Shown: positions 11,520 to 23,495 of the stretch, in pieces
Layout: every line of letters begins with the position of its first letter
Position numbering within the stretch: the first letter of the stretch is position 1
Source of the DNA: Strigamia acuminata
Lineage: Eukaryota > Arthropoda > Chilopoda > Geophilomorpha > Linotaeniidae
DNA length: 64,000 nt
Assembly (NCBI GenBank): GCA_949358305.1
Contig: OX442323.1
Span: forward strand, 2,542,001 to 2,606,000
Direction: 5' to 3'
Made by a program: the position numbers and the translations under genes
The notes under the pieces: model-generated
Databases searched by the model: none
What the model saw: the letters and a program-made list of their open reading frames with translations, nothing else
What the model was told of the DNA's origin: nothing

Positions 11520-11984
11520 TCAACTAATGCCCGTCATCTGACGTTTCGTTGCCACTTTCTTCGATGCTTTACGTTTCAGTGGTTTAGGTGGCGCTGCTTT
11601 ATGTTTCTTTGCTGGTTTCGTTGGCTGAGGTTTCAGTGGCAGTTTCCTTGTTTTTTTCAACTTCTTTTGTCTATAAAAATGCATAAAACCTTGAAAAATG
11701 CCCTACATTGGCCTTGGACGAATACGTCCAAACATTGGCTTTACTTTCGATACAAAAATTCTCGCATCTTTTTCACTTCAATCTGCACGTTTTCTTCTAA
11801 TTTTTTGGCTTTTTTCTTCTTAAGGTTATCACGACGATTTTGTTGGGCCTTTAAACGTCTCCTCGCGTCCCTTTCTAACAGTTTTGTAGCCTCAGATTTT
11901 TTTCGCCCTCGTTTACACTGAAATTTAATGACAGGCGCCACCCTCTCTTGTATTGGCTGGAATCTTTTTGGTGGCGATGGTCTA
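11520..11984 (-). CDS. Spliced gene fragment for a highly basic protein
   Basis: Two exons are supported. 11984-11745 starts after a TTTTATTCAG acceptor, so at least one 5' exon is missing, and ends at a GTAAAG donor. 11670-11520 starts after TTTTATAG and ends at TGA. The 74-bp intron joins in frame. The protein part is very rich in Lys and Arg: a Pro-rich start (RPSPPKRFQPIQERV), a charged helix with KRGRKKSEATKLLERDARRR, then a tail with PLKPQPTKPAKKHKAAPPKP repeats. Such composition suggests a nuclear, nucleolar or chromatin protein, perhaps ribosome biogenesis or sperm chromatin, but no domain proves it. Upstream exons were not located in 12000-12100. Confidence 0.5.
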
Positions 11985-12610
11985 CTGAATAAAACAAAAC
12001 TAAGCCTTAAAAATCAATTTTAGACCTTAATTTCGTCACATTCGTCAAAAATTTGCAGATAATCGACATTTTAGACCTAAATGTTACCCAATTGTCGTTT
12101 TGATAGAGGCTTTGTAATCTATTCTTCCCTCCATTAGTGGGTGACAACTAAATCCCACTGACTGAAATGTAACAAACAACGACGGTCTACAAATTGAATT
12201 GTACGAACGAGTTGTGGTCCTTCACTGGCTGGCAATGGGGGAATTAAGTGTCTGCCTCTGCCTCTCCACTTTGATTTGAACTGCTATGATAAATATGTTA
12301 CCTTTCTTTTGCTAGGGTTTAACTTGAATTAGCTTCTCTAAACTTAGTGTTGTATTTTCTGTTCTTATAAAAACTTCTTCTCCATTTTGACAAAAGATAT
12401 TCTTGTTTCTGGTAAATTTATGATTCCACCTTGGAGATTTCTCCATGATGTTGATGCACAAATATGTCCCTAACAACATTGTTTGTCACGTGTGGTGGTG
12501 GGAGAGCCATGTATCCTAATGGTGGAAGAACCACGTATTGTGATGGTGGGAGAACCCCCATTGCTTTGTTGTAAATATAATGCTCCAAGTTAATAAATAA
12601 TATTTTCCAG
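11985..12610. repeat. R5 copy and short GC-containing tandem repeat
   Basis: 12105-12390 repeats 10775-11060. Near 12490-12560 a 23-25-bp unit built on GGTGGGAGAACC occurs about three times. The following AATAAATAATATTTTCCAG stretch leads into the Copia fragment. It may be remnant LTR or leader sequence of that element. Confidence 0.45.
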
Positions 12611-12793
12611 ATGTAGTCTTTGACTACATTGACTCATATTCCTCAGTAATAAGATTGACAACTATAAGGATTTTATTAGCTTTAGCTGTAATACTTGGCT
12701 TGCGTGTCAAACACATGGATGTAAAGGCAGCTTACCTGCATGCTTTTCTGAATGAGCAAGTTTTCATGAAAATGCCCCTTGGGTTTGAAGAAC
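12610..12793 (+). mobile_element. Ty1/Copia reverse-transcriptase fragment
   Basis: An open segment encodes RLTTIRILLALAVILGLRVK followed by HMDVKAAYLHAFLNEQVFMK and MPLGFEE. This is the start of the Copia RT domain, where the family pattern is a conserved MDVKTAFLNG-like strand followed by M.QP.GFE. It breaks off into repeat R4 after FEE. Only about 60 residues remain, so it is a dead fragment. Confidence 0.8.
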
Positions 12794-12924
12794 TCAACAA
12801 ACACTGGCAGTAATTAAGCAAAATGAATACCTGCTTCAACCTGCTTCAACCTCTTTCGTTTGGCTATGACAGCCCTGCCTTTTTTTTCCCTACACTTCTA
12901 ATTCTTTCTCTTTCTTTCTTTTCT

Positions 12925-15500
12925 TTTCGGTTGGATATTTGTCACAATTTCCATTCGTGCACCACCAAGGAACCGGATTAAGATTGAGTTTTGATTCAGT
13001 GGTTTGATTTTTAGTTAATATCGCTTGGTGATAGCCACAAAAGGAAGAAATGTATTCAATTCTGTGTCTTCTCTCATTCCAAAAGAGAATAATTTGACTG
13101 GTTTATTTGATTTTATTTGATTTTATTATTTTAAATAAATTTTGGGTGTTTATTTTTACATTTAGTTTGGATTTTGTGCCACAAGCTGTCGCCGCGATCG
13201 ATGACGTGGAGGTGATGACTCCTGGCGAGAGAAGAGAAAACAGCATCCGGAAGTAACGGATCTTTCTTTAAGCCTACATCAACCTTTCTTATCGTCGAGG
13301 CATTTTCAAATTAAAAATTGAAGAAAACAACAATTTTCTATGCCGAAAACATCGAAATCAAAAACGATTTCGGTGTCGGGATCGGATTCCGATTCAAACG
13401 ATATCAAGTAAATTTCGATTTTATTTCCAACGAATGGTATACAAAAACGGTTAAATTTCTGAGTTGACCCCTGCATTCTTGTCTTCGTCGGAGTGCTGTG
13501 TGTTTTCATAATAATGGCGGCCACCGTGTTAGTTGCGGTCACGTCGGCGCATTGGGTAAGAGTATGAATTTTCGTTGACTAAAAACCCTCGTTGATTGTA
13601 TTGTTTTACAGGTGGCCCGATGGAAAATTCTGGAAACAACACTTGGCCGAAAACGCGAACGAAAATTTCAAATACCGCTACCGAATACACAAGTCCAAGT
13701 TTCGATTTTTTTCGCCGCTAAACTCGAACGAAATGTCGAAGCGAACGATTTCTGCAAACAACGAAACGGAAGTTAGGCTACCGGCGCCCAAGAGCGTGGA
13801 CGAGGAATTTGAGATGATTAGAGATATTAAAATACTGCACGAAGAGGCCAAGTGCAATCGTTACGCTATTGGTTAGGCATTTTTGTTAGCTGTGTTAGGG
13901 GCGGTTTAAATTTTTGTTTTGAATAGGTTACAAACTGGACGAATAAAGGCGATATTTGAGTTTAGATCAGGAGAAACAGTGGCCGTCGTTACGAGTGGAT
14001 ACTTCAGCCGGATCTAAATTTTTAGGATGATCGCGATTGCATTGAAATAGAAACGGGACAAAATATGTTGTTTTTAAAATCGTCAGTAGTAGACCGTGCT
14101 AGGATGTTCAGAAATTAGAACACACACACATTTAAAATCGATCCCAGGTAAATAAATGAATATAAATTGGGTTCTGAAAATATCTCTGATCCAGAAAAGA
14201 TACAAACGGTGACCATTTAGGGTCAATTTGTTGCAATGGATTGAATGTTTTGGTACAGAAATTGAATGTTTTGTGTCGAAAAAATGAATTGATGTTGCAA
14301 AAATGATTTTTTGGTGCAAAAAATGACTTTCTTTTTAAACAAAAATTCATTCTTTGCAACAAAAGTTCATTCTTTGCAACAAAAATTCATTCTTTGCAAC
14401 AAAAATTCATTCTTTGCAACAAAAATTTAATTTTGCAAAATCAATTCATTTTTTCGACCCAAAACATTCACTTTTTGCACAAAAAATTCATTCTTTCATT
14501 TATTTTATTCCAGGGAACACTCAACCAATTTTATTAATTTTATTATTTCTACACGTTTCTCGCCGAAGTCAGATTTCTTATTTCCATTTCACATTTTTAG
14601 ATCGGTCAATTCGTCCAATAAAATTCATGCAACAAATACGGAATGTTGAGCACCGACATCGAAGTTCTTTGGGACAGCATATCGAACCAACTGGACGTCC
14701 TCCAGACGCTACCGTTTACAAACCTCCCCATTCTCCTCGGACACAAGTAACAACATCAAACATTCCCACATAAAGTCAAAAATCCAACATTTGTCTTCCA
14801 GCTGGGACTGTCCTCCATCTTTCTCCATTTATTCCCTCGACTTTCTCAACGCTTCACTCAACTGCCACGCCAACATCACTCAATCTGTGTTCGCCGAAAC
14901 GAATTGAATTTGCCGCCGTTTAAGGTGATTTTTTTTATCATTTCGATTGTAGAACTTGATAAAATCGTTAATTCGACGTGTCTAGAGTTCCGAAGCATTG
15001 CTGGAGAGCGTTCTCAAATGCAAACTAGAATAAACTGTAAAAACAAAACACTGACTTGTGAGTTGGGGTGTCGCTCTGGTGGGAACAACTGTTATTAACT
15101 ATCTGAGCACGAGCAGCACGATCCCAACCATAGTGATGCATAGCAACAGTGTTCCGCCTTTCATTCTGCTCGTCGTTTTCATCCACTGTGTTCTATTCGA
15201 TCGCGTTTTCGGTTCATATTTTTCACAATTTCCTTTGCTTTGTGTAATTTTTTACCGATGCATAACCAAGGAACTGGATTTCAATTGGATTTCGAGTCGA
15301 TGGTTTGATTTTATTTACTATTTCTGAATTTTTTCATGTCCTGAAAATATTTGGATTTGGATTTCATTTGGGCCTATTTTTAATTTGAATTGGTTACTTG
15401 AGTTTGCAATGGACTTAGAAATATCTTTTTTTTTCCTTTTGTCTGGTGTCTTATTTTTCAAACTGGATTTTGAGTCGATGGTTTGATTGAATTTAATATT
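12925..15500 (+). pseudogene. Segmental duplicate copy A' with a broken multi-exon gene
   Basis: Second copy of the block at 4520-6980. Exon candidates: 13340-13407 (MPKTSKSKTISVSGSDSDSN); 13612-13871, open and joining in phase to the first exon, coding WPDGKFWKQHLAENANENFK and later RLPAPKSVDEEFEMIRDIK; from 13927, where the acceptor AG is intact but a stop follows after YKLDE; about 14645-14749 (LSTDIEVLWDSISNQLDVLQ); 14802-14923 (LGLSSIFLHLFPRLSQRF); and 14953-14985, ending IKSLIRRV then stop. This copy keeps the second exon and loses the third. No family is recognised. Confidence 0.5.
14340..14440. repeat. 20-bp tandem repeat, about 4-5 copies
   Basis: The unit AACAAAAATTCATTCTTTGC is repeated head to tail inside an intron of the duplicated gene. 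The sister copy at 5940-5990 has only about two units, so the array changed after the duplication. Confidence 0.85.
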
Positions 15501-16437
15501 TGCTCGTGGTCGCCATTTATTTGGTTCTGTTTGTGAACATTTTTTCCACGTTCCATTTTCTATGGTTGCCATTCATTTGGTTTTCAGTGTTAACATTTGT
15601 GAATAGGCGAATGCTTTAATGTTTAATTCGAAAATGCATCATTCTAGCAATACATCATCTTTTGTTGGCCTTGGCTCGGTGTAGAATTTAATGTTTCTTC
15701 TCCTTTTCATTGCTCAATTTGTGCACTGGTTTTATTCAACCCACGAGAATTTTGTGAGTAAAAAATGTGCACTACCCCATCCATTTCAATCTAGAACTAA
15801 TTTATTTGGCAGAATGTGGTGCGGAAATCCTAAAGTTGCAAAAACACTGCTCAGTGCACATTGACATGATGCTAAAATGTAAAAAAAAATGCAAATAGTG
15901 TAATATCATTTCTCTTTTTTCTTCTTGGATTGACTTTTTTCTTGTTTCCGACGTTCCAATAGTTAGTTAGTTAGTTAGTTTAAATAGAGTTTTAAGTCCT
16001 GTAAGGGGTTTGAAAGGCTGTTTCGCTTTGTTTTGATGTACAAGCTGTTCAATGGATGCAGATTTTTCTTTGAAAACGCTACTTTTGCTTGAACCTCGCT
16101 GTTGTAGCAGAATATACAGCATTTGATGATTTTGGTTCACTTTATTAAACCTGATCTGACCTAACCTAACTTAAACTAACCTCAGGAATCCACAATTGAT
16201 TTCTTCCTCCTTAACTTGAAATGATTTACTGAATAATCAAAGAAGTCATCTTATTCTTACATATTTAGTTTAAAGTAAAACAATACAACAAACACCTCCG
16301 GAGGGTTGAAAAATGCTGAGTTTGATTATAACTCCAAAAATGAATTGAATGCTCGATAAATAACTTCCGCTAATTACTAAATAAAACAACGAAAAGAAAA
16401 CATTACCACAAATATAAAATTTGAAAAGATACCTACC
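15500..16437. other. Repeat mosaic without genes
   Basis: About 15700-15920 repeats 11065-11280. There is a short TTAGTTAGTTAGTTAG run at 15961 and a CCTAACCTAACTTAAACTAACC tract, telomere-like and degenerate, near 16155. The phrase AAAGAAGTCATCTTATTCTTAC near 16237 is shared with R1. No gene is recognised. Confidence 0.55.
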
Positions 16438-16535
16438 GTAATATAGCCTGCTCGCTTTGGAGCACCAACACTGCTTCTTCACAGAAATAGGTTTGGTTAA
16501 CATGTCGGCTATCATGTGATCATTGACCTATTGCT
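16438..16535 (-). mobile_element. Copia RNase H C-terminal fragment
   Basis: The - strand encodes HMIADMLTKPISVKK, matching the conserved .ADMLTKPL. ending of Ty1/Copia polyproteins. Only about 30 residues are recognisable. It may come from the same family as the RT piece at 12610, but lies in the opposite orientation. Confidence 0.7.
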
Positions 16536-16539
16536 GTAT

Positions 16540-19369
16540 TTTCTGTTTTTATAAAAACATCCTGTAGTAGTGTCTTTGTGTTCGGATAGCGCTGCTACAG
16601 CGGGGGTGTCGGATACTTGTAGATGGTACTGTAATAATAACGATGAGAACTCCAAAAAAGAAAGTTAGTGCTCCTAGCAGCTAAGCCACAAACACATGGC
16701 GTATCCACACTTCATTTAAGTGTAATCAAATCGTTGATAACTTAATTTACATAGTAGGATGAGAAAATCGATTTTTAAGCTGCAATCAGCTCAGCGCCAC
16801 TCCAATATACAGGAATTAACACACTTTCGGGAGTTCGAGGGAACAGGAATTTTGAGCCCAAATTTTAACAGACAACAAACGACCCCATTGGCCATTGGCA
16901 ATAGGCGGGGTGCGGGGTTCGGGGTAATACGGTAGGATGGGGTTCACTTGCCTTTCCACTTAATCCTTTCTTCTGCTTTTCTTTTTCTTCTATGAAACTG
17001 CCCATTAGTAGTTGACTAATTTCTCTTGCCGCCACTGTGTGTACTGAAATTAATTGTTTTTCACAGCAGTTTTTGCTTGTCTTTTCTTTTTTCTTTTGTT
17101 AATGAGTTAAGGCGATTACCGAGCCATTTAACTCAAGAATTACGTAGTTGTTCAATGTCTCTTAAACAGTAAAATATCGATGATATTTATAAATTTTAAA
17201 ACTGCAATAGAAAAGAAAAAATCTATTAATTTTTGCAACATTTTAAATGGCGGAACTGCAGATGCGAATTTGGTGGCTAACGCCTTCAACACATCTTTTT
17301 GTTTATTAAAAATTTATTAAAAGCAGTTTACATTGAAAACAATTTTTTATTTCTTGTATTACATAAGATAGATTTAACAAAAAGCCCATTTCAGTGTGGT
17401 TATGTTTTTGCCAACACTATAATGATGTACAATTTTTCCATTCTGATGGTTATTAAGTTAAATGGAACTAAGTGAAAACTAAAGCTGATATCCGTAAACA
17501 TATTTCTCGTCTTTGACCACAGCTCCAACCTATTATTATTGGTGACATGGTGACATGGTGCCCAAACACGAACATGTCACTCAGTAGTCACAATACCAGC
17601 AATAGGTGTGGATGATGTGATCGGTTTGGCCATTTGGGTTATTCTATTCTATCTGATCTGGTCTGAGTAATTTCAGCTTGCACCTCGTGGTTTCCAAGTT
17701 TTCCCCTGTTTTCTTACACCAATCCCTAATCGAACCGCATTCCGCCACGCTGCCCAATCAATATTTCCCTCAAATTAAAAAATTTCTCCGTATTTATTTA
17801 CCACCATTTCTATTTTTAAAGAAAATCCTCAACAGGTTGCGCGGCAATAATAAATGTCACTCAACAAATAAATCTCATTTCCCCCGTGCCTTAAATCGAT
17901 ACACAAACACCTGCATTTGGATTCCCTCACTTAGATGCCAAACTCCTGGTTTATTCACACACTTCCAACATCCAGATCCAGAGCTTTAAAGCCCAAAATA
18001 TAAAACTCCACTACCCAACCTAAGCTCGCATACCTCTGGGGGTCAATATCCATCCTGCAACCCGAGAAGCAAAAGGAAGGAAGGGGTTTGGGTAAACGAG
18101 CGTGGGAAAAAGAAAAAAGCCGAGCAAAATAATATCATCCGCTTAATCCTATTACTCCAATTTATGAGAAAATCCATTAGCCCGCACGTCAATCTCAAAG
18201 GGGCACTCCAATTACTCCACAAAATTCCCATTTTTCACTCGAAAACAAAACTGATCCACTTTGAAACAAGTAACACAAATAAATTATCCGAGAGGACATC
18301 ATCTAACATGCGGGCAATTCCACGTCCCGCCCATCGAGCCCAGAGCCCAGAGCCCACAGCACAGCCAATTCAAAGCAAATCCCGCATAAAATCGCTGCAA
18401 TTATTTATCTGATGCGAGCTGGAAATAAACGAATGGCCCTCGTCTTTAAGTCTCCTTTATCTTACAAGAAAGGTCTGCCTTATATTTCATACTTTTGCTT
18501 CCCATTCCCATCCCCTTCCTTCTTCTTCCTGCTCTGAGAAAGTACTTTTGAAAAATGGTTCACTGTCCTCGAATTACTGCGGATCACATTTCGCCCACCA
18601 TTCATTTCGGTGTCTTCCCCGAGCAATTTGGAGTGAAAACACGCGCAAATCCATATGAAATAAACAGAAAATGAACAAGAAAATGAAAAATCCTTTCAAG
18701 ACCACCTACGTGTGTTTCCATTATTGAATAAAATCCATTCCTGCCGAGCCCGAGCCCGAGCGGGTACAAGGATTGTCCATTTATCAATTCACTGCACTAA
18801 TTATCCATTTCGTTTCTTCCAACGGAAGAATCCGACATTTTCACTCAACGTGCGCTTTGCATTTTACGGCAAAACATTTGCGAGTAATCGTTCGATTCAA
18901 ACTGCCAACAACTCAATGACCTTAGCCCCACCTACAAAGGGCACTGACCTATGCTTTTAATTCCTCACGTCGACTCCAATTCGGTTATCAATTCCTATCC
19001 GTATAATTGATAGTTGTTGATTATTATTTCACCTCTATTTTTTTTTAGGATATAAAAACACAAAATAAAAATTCCTCAAAACTCCACCGATCTGCTTAAC
19101 TACACAAAACGATAAATCCAGTGCAAATGAGTCATTTTTGACGTCGGTCTAAATAAATTTTAGAATTATGCAAATTAGAATTATCGATTTTTCAATTTTC
19201 TTTCAATTTTTCGCTAAAAACGCTGTAAAAATGAGAAAGCACACAAGAAAAACAATATTTACCATTTTAAAACGATTTTCCCGTATTGTTTCTCCACTTT
19301 GAAGCTTCTGACAACAAATGAAATGGAAAATATGCAAATTAATTTCACGTGTCCCAGTCGTCATTTTCG
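16540..19369. other. Largely unannotated stretch upstream of the secreted-protein gene
   Basis: 16925-17075 on - has a diverged copy of the CEK..TVAA exon. The region 17640-18960 looks single-copy, is C-rich on the + strand and lacks splice-supported coding signal. An ACATGGTGACATGG microrepeat lies near 17545. A segment at 19230-19280 is shared with 3459-3520. No RNA gene is seen. Some of it may be cis-regulatory DNA for the gene at 19.4 kb, but this is a guess. Confidence 0.4.
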
Positions 19370-19377
19370 TATAAATA
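19370..19377 (+). promoter_or_regulatory. TATA box of the secreted-protein gene
   Basis: TATAAATA lies about 30 bases before a CTCACTCAGG initiator-like stretch near 19399, and about 190 bases before the ATG, which is in exon 2. TATA promoters in insects are typical of strongly regulated tissue- or stage-specific genes. Confidence 0.7.
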
Positions 19378-19562
19378 CCCCAGAAAAACTGCTACATCCT
19401 CACTCAGGTTTCTCATTCGCTTCAGAACCATCAACAAACAAGTCTCCAGCAATGTAAGTACACGACAATCCATAGTTTACTATTTCATATTATTTGAGCT
19501 TTAAAAATTTTATATTTTCAATTTTCTTCAATTTTATTCTAGCTCTACTATAACCAAGTATT

Positions 19563-20202
19563 ATGGCTCGATTCGTTCTATCTTTCCTCCTCCTCTCGAT
19601 GGTGGTTCTCGCCTTTGTGGCAGCCAAAACCCCCACTAAATCCAGCAAGACTGTTCGAAGCGGTGAAAAATACATGAAATCCGTACGAGATGTCCCGAAA
19701 CCTAAGTCCTACGCCAAATCAGCGAGCAAATCCTTCGTGAAATACACCGCCGGTGTTAAGGCTCAACCAAAACGTGTGGAAAAATATCAACAAGAATCTG
19801 CATGCGCTCAATACGTTAAGCCACGTAAAGAAAAAGCCCAGGATTGCCTTGCTGAAACCAAAATGGCTTCTTACGAAGAACCAAAAGTAAATATTAAAAC
19901 ATTTTAAAGCTTAAAATTTAAGAAATAATTAATTTCTTATTTTCTGATAGGAATCTGAAGTCGAAGCTACACCGGAAGTGTACTGCTCCAAATGCTGCAC
20001 TTCTTGCCACTGCAGTTCCGAGTTTCCAGTGATCAACATCAACACTTATCCACCAAATTACGTGCCAACCGACGAGACAATGACAGCCGAGGAAGAGGAA
20101 GAAACCGTGGAAACTGAAGAAACTGAAACTGTCGAGGAAGAAGAAACTGTAGAGGAAGAATCGACTCAACTAAGATTATGTTCTACTGAAAAAAATTGCT
20201 AA
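19563..20202 (+). CDS. Small secreted Lys-rich/Cys-motif/Glu-rich protein
   Basis: The gene has an untranslated first exon (about 19403-19452, donor GTAAGT) and coding exons 19563-19886 and 19951-20202, giving 191 residues. The start follows the only good acceptor (TTATTCTAG at 19542). Residues 1-21 form a clear signal peptide (MARFVLSFLLLSMVVLAFVA). A basic Lys/Ser/Pro-rich region follows (about 22-108) with a few Cys, then a Cys cluster YCSKCCTSCHC (about 118-128). It ends in an acidic tail of Glu/Thr repeats (TVETEETETVEEEE). A basic body with an acidic tail suggests self-association or binding to a charged matrix. No family is recognised. AATAAA at 20265 fits its 3' end. A broken partial copy exists at 2640. 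Confidence 0.75.
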
Positions 20203-20264
20203 TTATTGTTTGTCTACTAACTTAATTGTCTATCTCACTGAAATGTATATTTAATTTACTATTT

Positions 20265-20270
20265 AATAAA
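20265..20270 (+). terminator. Poly(A) signal of the secreted-protein gene
   Basis: AATAAA lies 63 bases after the stop codon, followed by an A-rich stretch and TTGTTCC-type downstream sequence. Confidence 0.6.
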
Positions 20271-20289
20271 ATTCAAAAACAAGCACAGC

Positions 20290-21700
20290 AAATCACGTCG
20301 TTTGTTCCTTCCTCTTACTTGTTAGATATTTTCTCATTGCGATTTGGCACAATAGAGGGCGAAACACATTGAATTGACAATGCTGCTCGAAGGGCGACCA
20401 TTCTAAAATTTAACTACACTTTCTACTCGCATCAATGCAATCATCTTCCACTAAAAATAACAACGCGAGCAACCAGTGACATAACTCAATTGCGCGCAAT
20501 TGCCTTCCATGGCAAAAAAATTGTTCACATGAAGGAGCGACTTTTTCTGTCATAACTTTTTTGTTTTTTGAAATTTTTAAAATTATTTTCTTTTTATGAA
20601 AGCTCATGAGCTATTTGTGTTAAAATTTAAAATATTTTCTTTCTGAGAAATCATTATAAATCTTTTTTTTGCCAAATAAAGATACTACTACAAACATGTG
20701 AACAATTTTTTGAGTCACTGTATGGATTATGTGAACAATTTTTGTCACTGCATGTTTGTATTGGTTTTTGGACTTTATTCATATGATTGTCTAGGGATTA
20801 GTTCCCAGAAGTGTTTTCTCTTGCTTGGGTTGCAGCAATATATCAGCCCAATGTTGTACAATGTCATATTTGGTCATTAGGGGCACTGTTTGATCACCCC
20901 TTCTGTAATTGGTTGATGTTAAAACAATAAATACATTATTAGTGTGTGTATTTTAAACTGCAATACCGCTAAGATAATTTGCGTGTGTCAATCGAAATTT
21001 ACTGTTTTAAAATGGCTGCCAAACAAAAGGCAATTTTGATTCAGGACAAGTTGAACACTCAAGAAGCCATCAATTGTAGCTCTGCATGAAACCTGCATCT
21101 TTATGATGAAATTTAATTTTTTTTTTAGCTAATTCGTTTTAACGAACTCTCGTCACAGAATCGATTTTTTGGGTCCCTTGCGATTCATTATAAATAGTTT
21201 CGACTGTATTTAGATATGATATTTTAGACAGAGATCAAATTGTTTTTAAAAAATTTGATGATTTTAGTTCTTTTTCTGATCTAATTTTGCCTCTTTTCCA
21301 TCTTTTTCAAACCAAAAAGCAAAAAACTCAACTTGTATTGAATGAAAATTCAACATTTTTGGATTTGTGTTACAAGTGGACATCATCAAACCCGATCTGG
21401 AACAACTGCACCAAAAACTACATAAGACGGTGAAGAAGCGCTGCAGTCACAGGTCACTGACACTCAATTGGAGGACTAACTGCGCTGCAATGCAAAGCGA
21501 ACAGTGTCTAGGACTGAGAAAAAGCTGTCCATACAATGTCAGCATTGTTTTTTGTTAAGCTAACCCTGTTTAGCACTTAAACTAAATACTCCGTAATATT
21601 TTTCTGTTCTGTTTAGACGAAAAAAAATGTACAAATTCTGTCGATAAAATTGTAGGGTTGTTGATTTCACTCATTACATTACATCAATGTTTAATTATTT
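20290..21700. other. Intergenic region without recognised genes
   Basis: AT-rich. There is a short open frame at 21028-21090 (MAAKQKAILIQDKLNTQEAI) that faintly recalls the start of pogo/Tigger-type transposases, but it is too short to assign. 21370-21555 holds a GC-richer patch open in one frame without recognisable domain. No terminal repeats were found. Confidence 0.4.
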
Positions 21701-21703
21701 ACA

Positions 21704-23019
21704 TTATTTCCTATAATAAGCAGGAACTGGCAGCTGGAAATCATCTCGCGCTTCGAAAAACGTGTATGACAAAATGATTTCTTTAACGTTCTCCATTTTC
21801 GGGTCTTCGGCGAAATCGGGGTCGATGTAGAAGAAAACCGGCATGTCGACTTGTTCATGGGGATTCAGACGTTGCTCTTCGAAGCAAAAACACTGGTAAA
21901 TAGCAAAATAATTTAAATTAAATCAAAATAAATCGAAATAAATCGAAATACTTGAATATAAATCAAAATAAATCGAAATAATTCGAAATAATTGAATATA
22001 AATCAAAATAAATCGAAATAAATCGAAATAATTGATTATAAATCGAAATAATTGAATGTAATTCGAAATAATTGAATATAAATCGAAATAATTGAATATA
22101 AATCAAAATAAATCAAAATAAATCGAAATAATTGAATATAAATCGAAATAATTGAATATAAATCGAAATAATTGAATATAAATCAAAATAAATCGATATA
22201 ATTGAAAATAAATCGAAATAAATCGATATAATTGAAAAGAAATCGAAACAAATCGAAGTAAATCGAAAAAAATTTATAAAACTATTTCCAATTGTAATAT
22301 TTCACTTGTATTTTATTGAAATATTGCCCGGCATCAAACGGCACGACGTTGTAGGTTGAAATCCCCACCACCGGTTTATCCGTGGGATTTGTTGCGGTGT
22401 AAAATGCGAGCGCCGTGTCACCCGGCATTACCTAAATGCAAATAAAAACATTCAGAAATTCTATTCCTTTAATTCTTCATTTCCCTTTTAAATATTTACC
22501 ACGATTTCTCGCTGCTGCGGCTTGAAATTCCACTGCATGTTGGACGAAGTGTCTGCATTGAATTGTATTTTAATTTGCCTGTGCGCGACCGGCTTCATCC
22601 TTTCCACCTTATCGCTGTCTATGTCACGTGATATTTCGCCACCATAACTGGTTGCCTAAAAATGAAGCAAATGATCAGATTTTTTGTTTTTTTTTCTTGT
22701 AAAATCCTAAGCTAACCTGACAAAATATCCTGTACATCGGTACTGCCGCATAACTGAGACCCAGAATCATAACTGCGACGGCGGATAAATACATTAAGAT
22801 CGATTTTACTCGTTTTTCTTCTTCGTTTTTTGCTCTCGAGTGTTTTAAACGGACAAATATTCGATAGAAATTCCATTGGTTGATACATTTACGATTTGAC
22901 GACAAGTATGTACAAATGGGAGACCTTTGGCAACATAATTTGAGGTTTATCGGCTGTCTGATGCTGTGATTTAAGCATATAAATCGATTAATCAAACCGG
23001 GCCACATGAAATACCTCAT
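21704..23019 (-). CDS. COX11: Cytochrome c oxidase assembly protein COX11
   Basis: COX11 is the mitochondrial inner-membrane copper chaperone that supplies the CuB site of cytochrome oxidase subunit 1. Four exons (23019-22717, 22655-22500, 22431-22306, 21892-21704) join in frame to 257 residues. Residues 1-70 are a basic presequence-like region. About 74-101 is the single membrane span with the family block [14 protein letters not shown]. Then follows the intermembrane-space beta domain with [27 protein letters not shown] and [20 protein letters not shown]. The copper-binding CFCF is at 196-199, followed by [12 protein letters not shown] and LSYTFF. Length and residues are normal. The third intron carries an AT-rich minisatellite. 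It is head to head with FBXW5. Confidence 0.95.
21905..22285. repeat. AT-rich minisatellite in COX11 intron 3
   Basis: About 19-20-bp units of the kind AATCGAAATAATTGAATATA, mixed with AATCAAAATAAATCGAAATA variants, fill almost the whole intron. Confidence 0.9.
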
Positions 23020-23495
23020 GGCCGCAGTTCGCTAACATTATGATTCGTTCTCTAAACAACTCCCAACATGCATAGAACAAATTCCAAAATGTATTTATTT
23101 TTAAAAGAAAACGTAATAATTTTAGTTGAATATTTTTTCGTCGTAATTTAAATTAAAAATTAAATTTTTATGTTTATTTTTGTTGTGATTTAAATTATAA
23201 ATCAAATTTTTATTCGGGAAGTTCTAGATTTTGACACAAGGTGGTACCGCATCTAGTCGATGACACAACTGATGTTTTCCAGCAAAATACGGTATAAATA
23301 TTTTTAACCTTCCAGCTGCACAATCACGCATAACTATTAACTAAATGTTTTATTTACTTTTCTGTCTTTAGATTACTGTTTCTACAGTTGCATTACTAAA
23401 TAAGGTTTGCTTTTCCGTACAAATTCCAAATTTTTTAAACGAATTCACCAATCTTGTAACGATTTTTCGTCTTTTTTCGCAGTTTTAATTCCGTC
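23020..23495. promoter_or_regulatory. Shared upstream region of COX11 and FBXW5
   Basis: About 475 bases separate the two divergent start codons. No TATA box is obvious. A CTTTTTTCGCAG acceptor at 23482 suggests that FBXW5 has an upstream non-coding exon, probably in the 23330-23410 stretch. Divergent housekeeping promoters of this length are common. Confidence 0.5.

Noticed and set aside
21028-21090. pogo/Tigger transposase start
   Set aside because: Only about 20 residues with weak resemblance, then a stop; no other transposase motif nearby.
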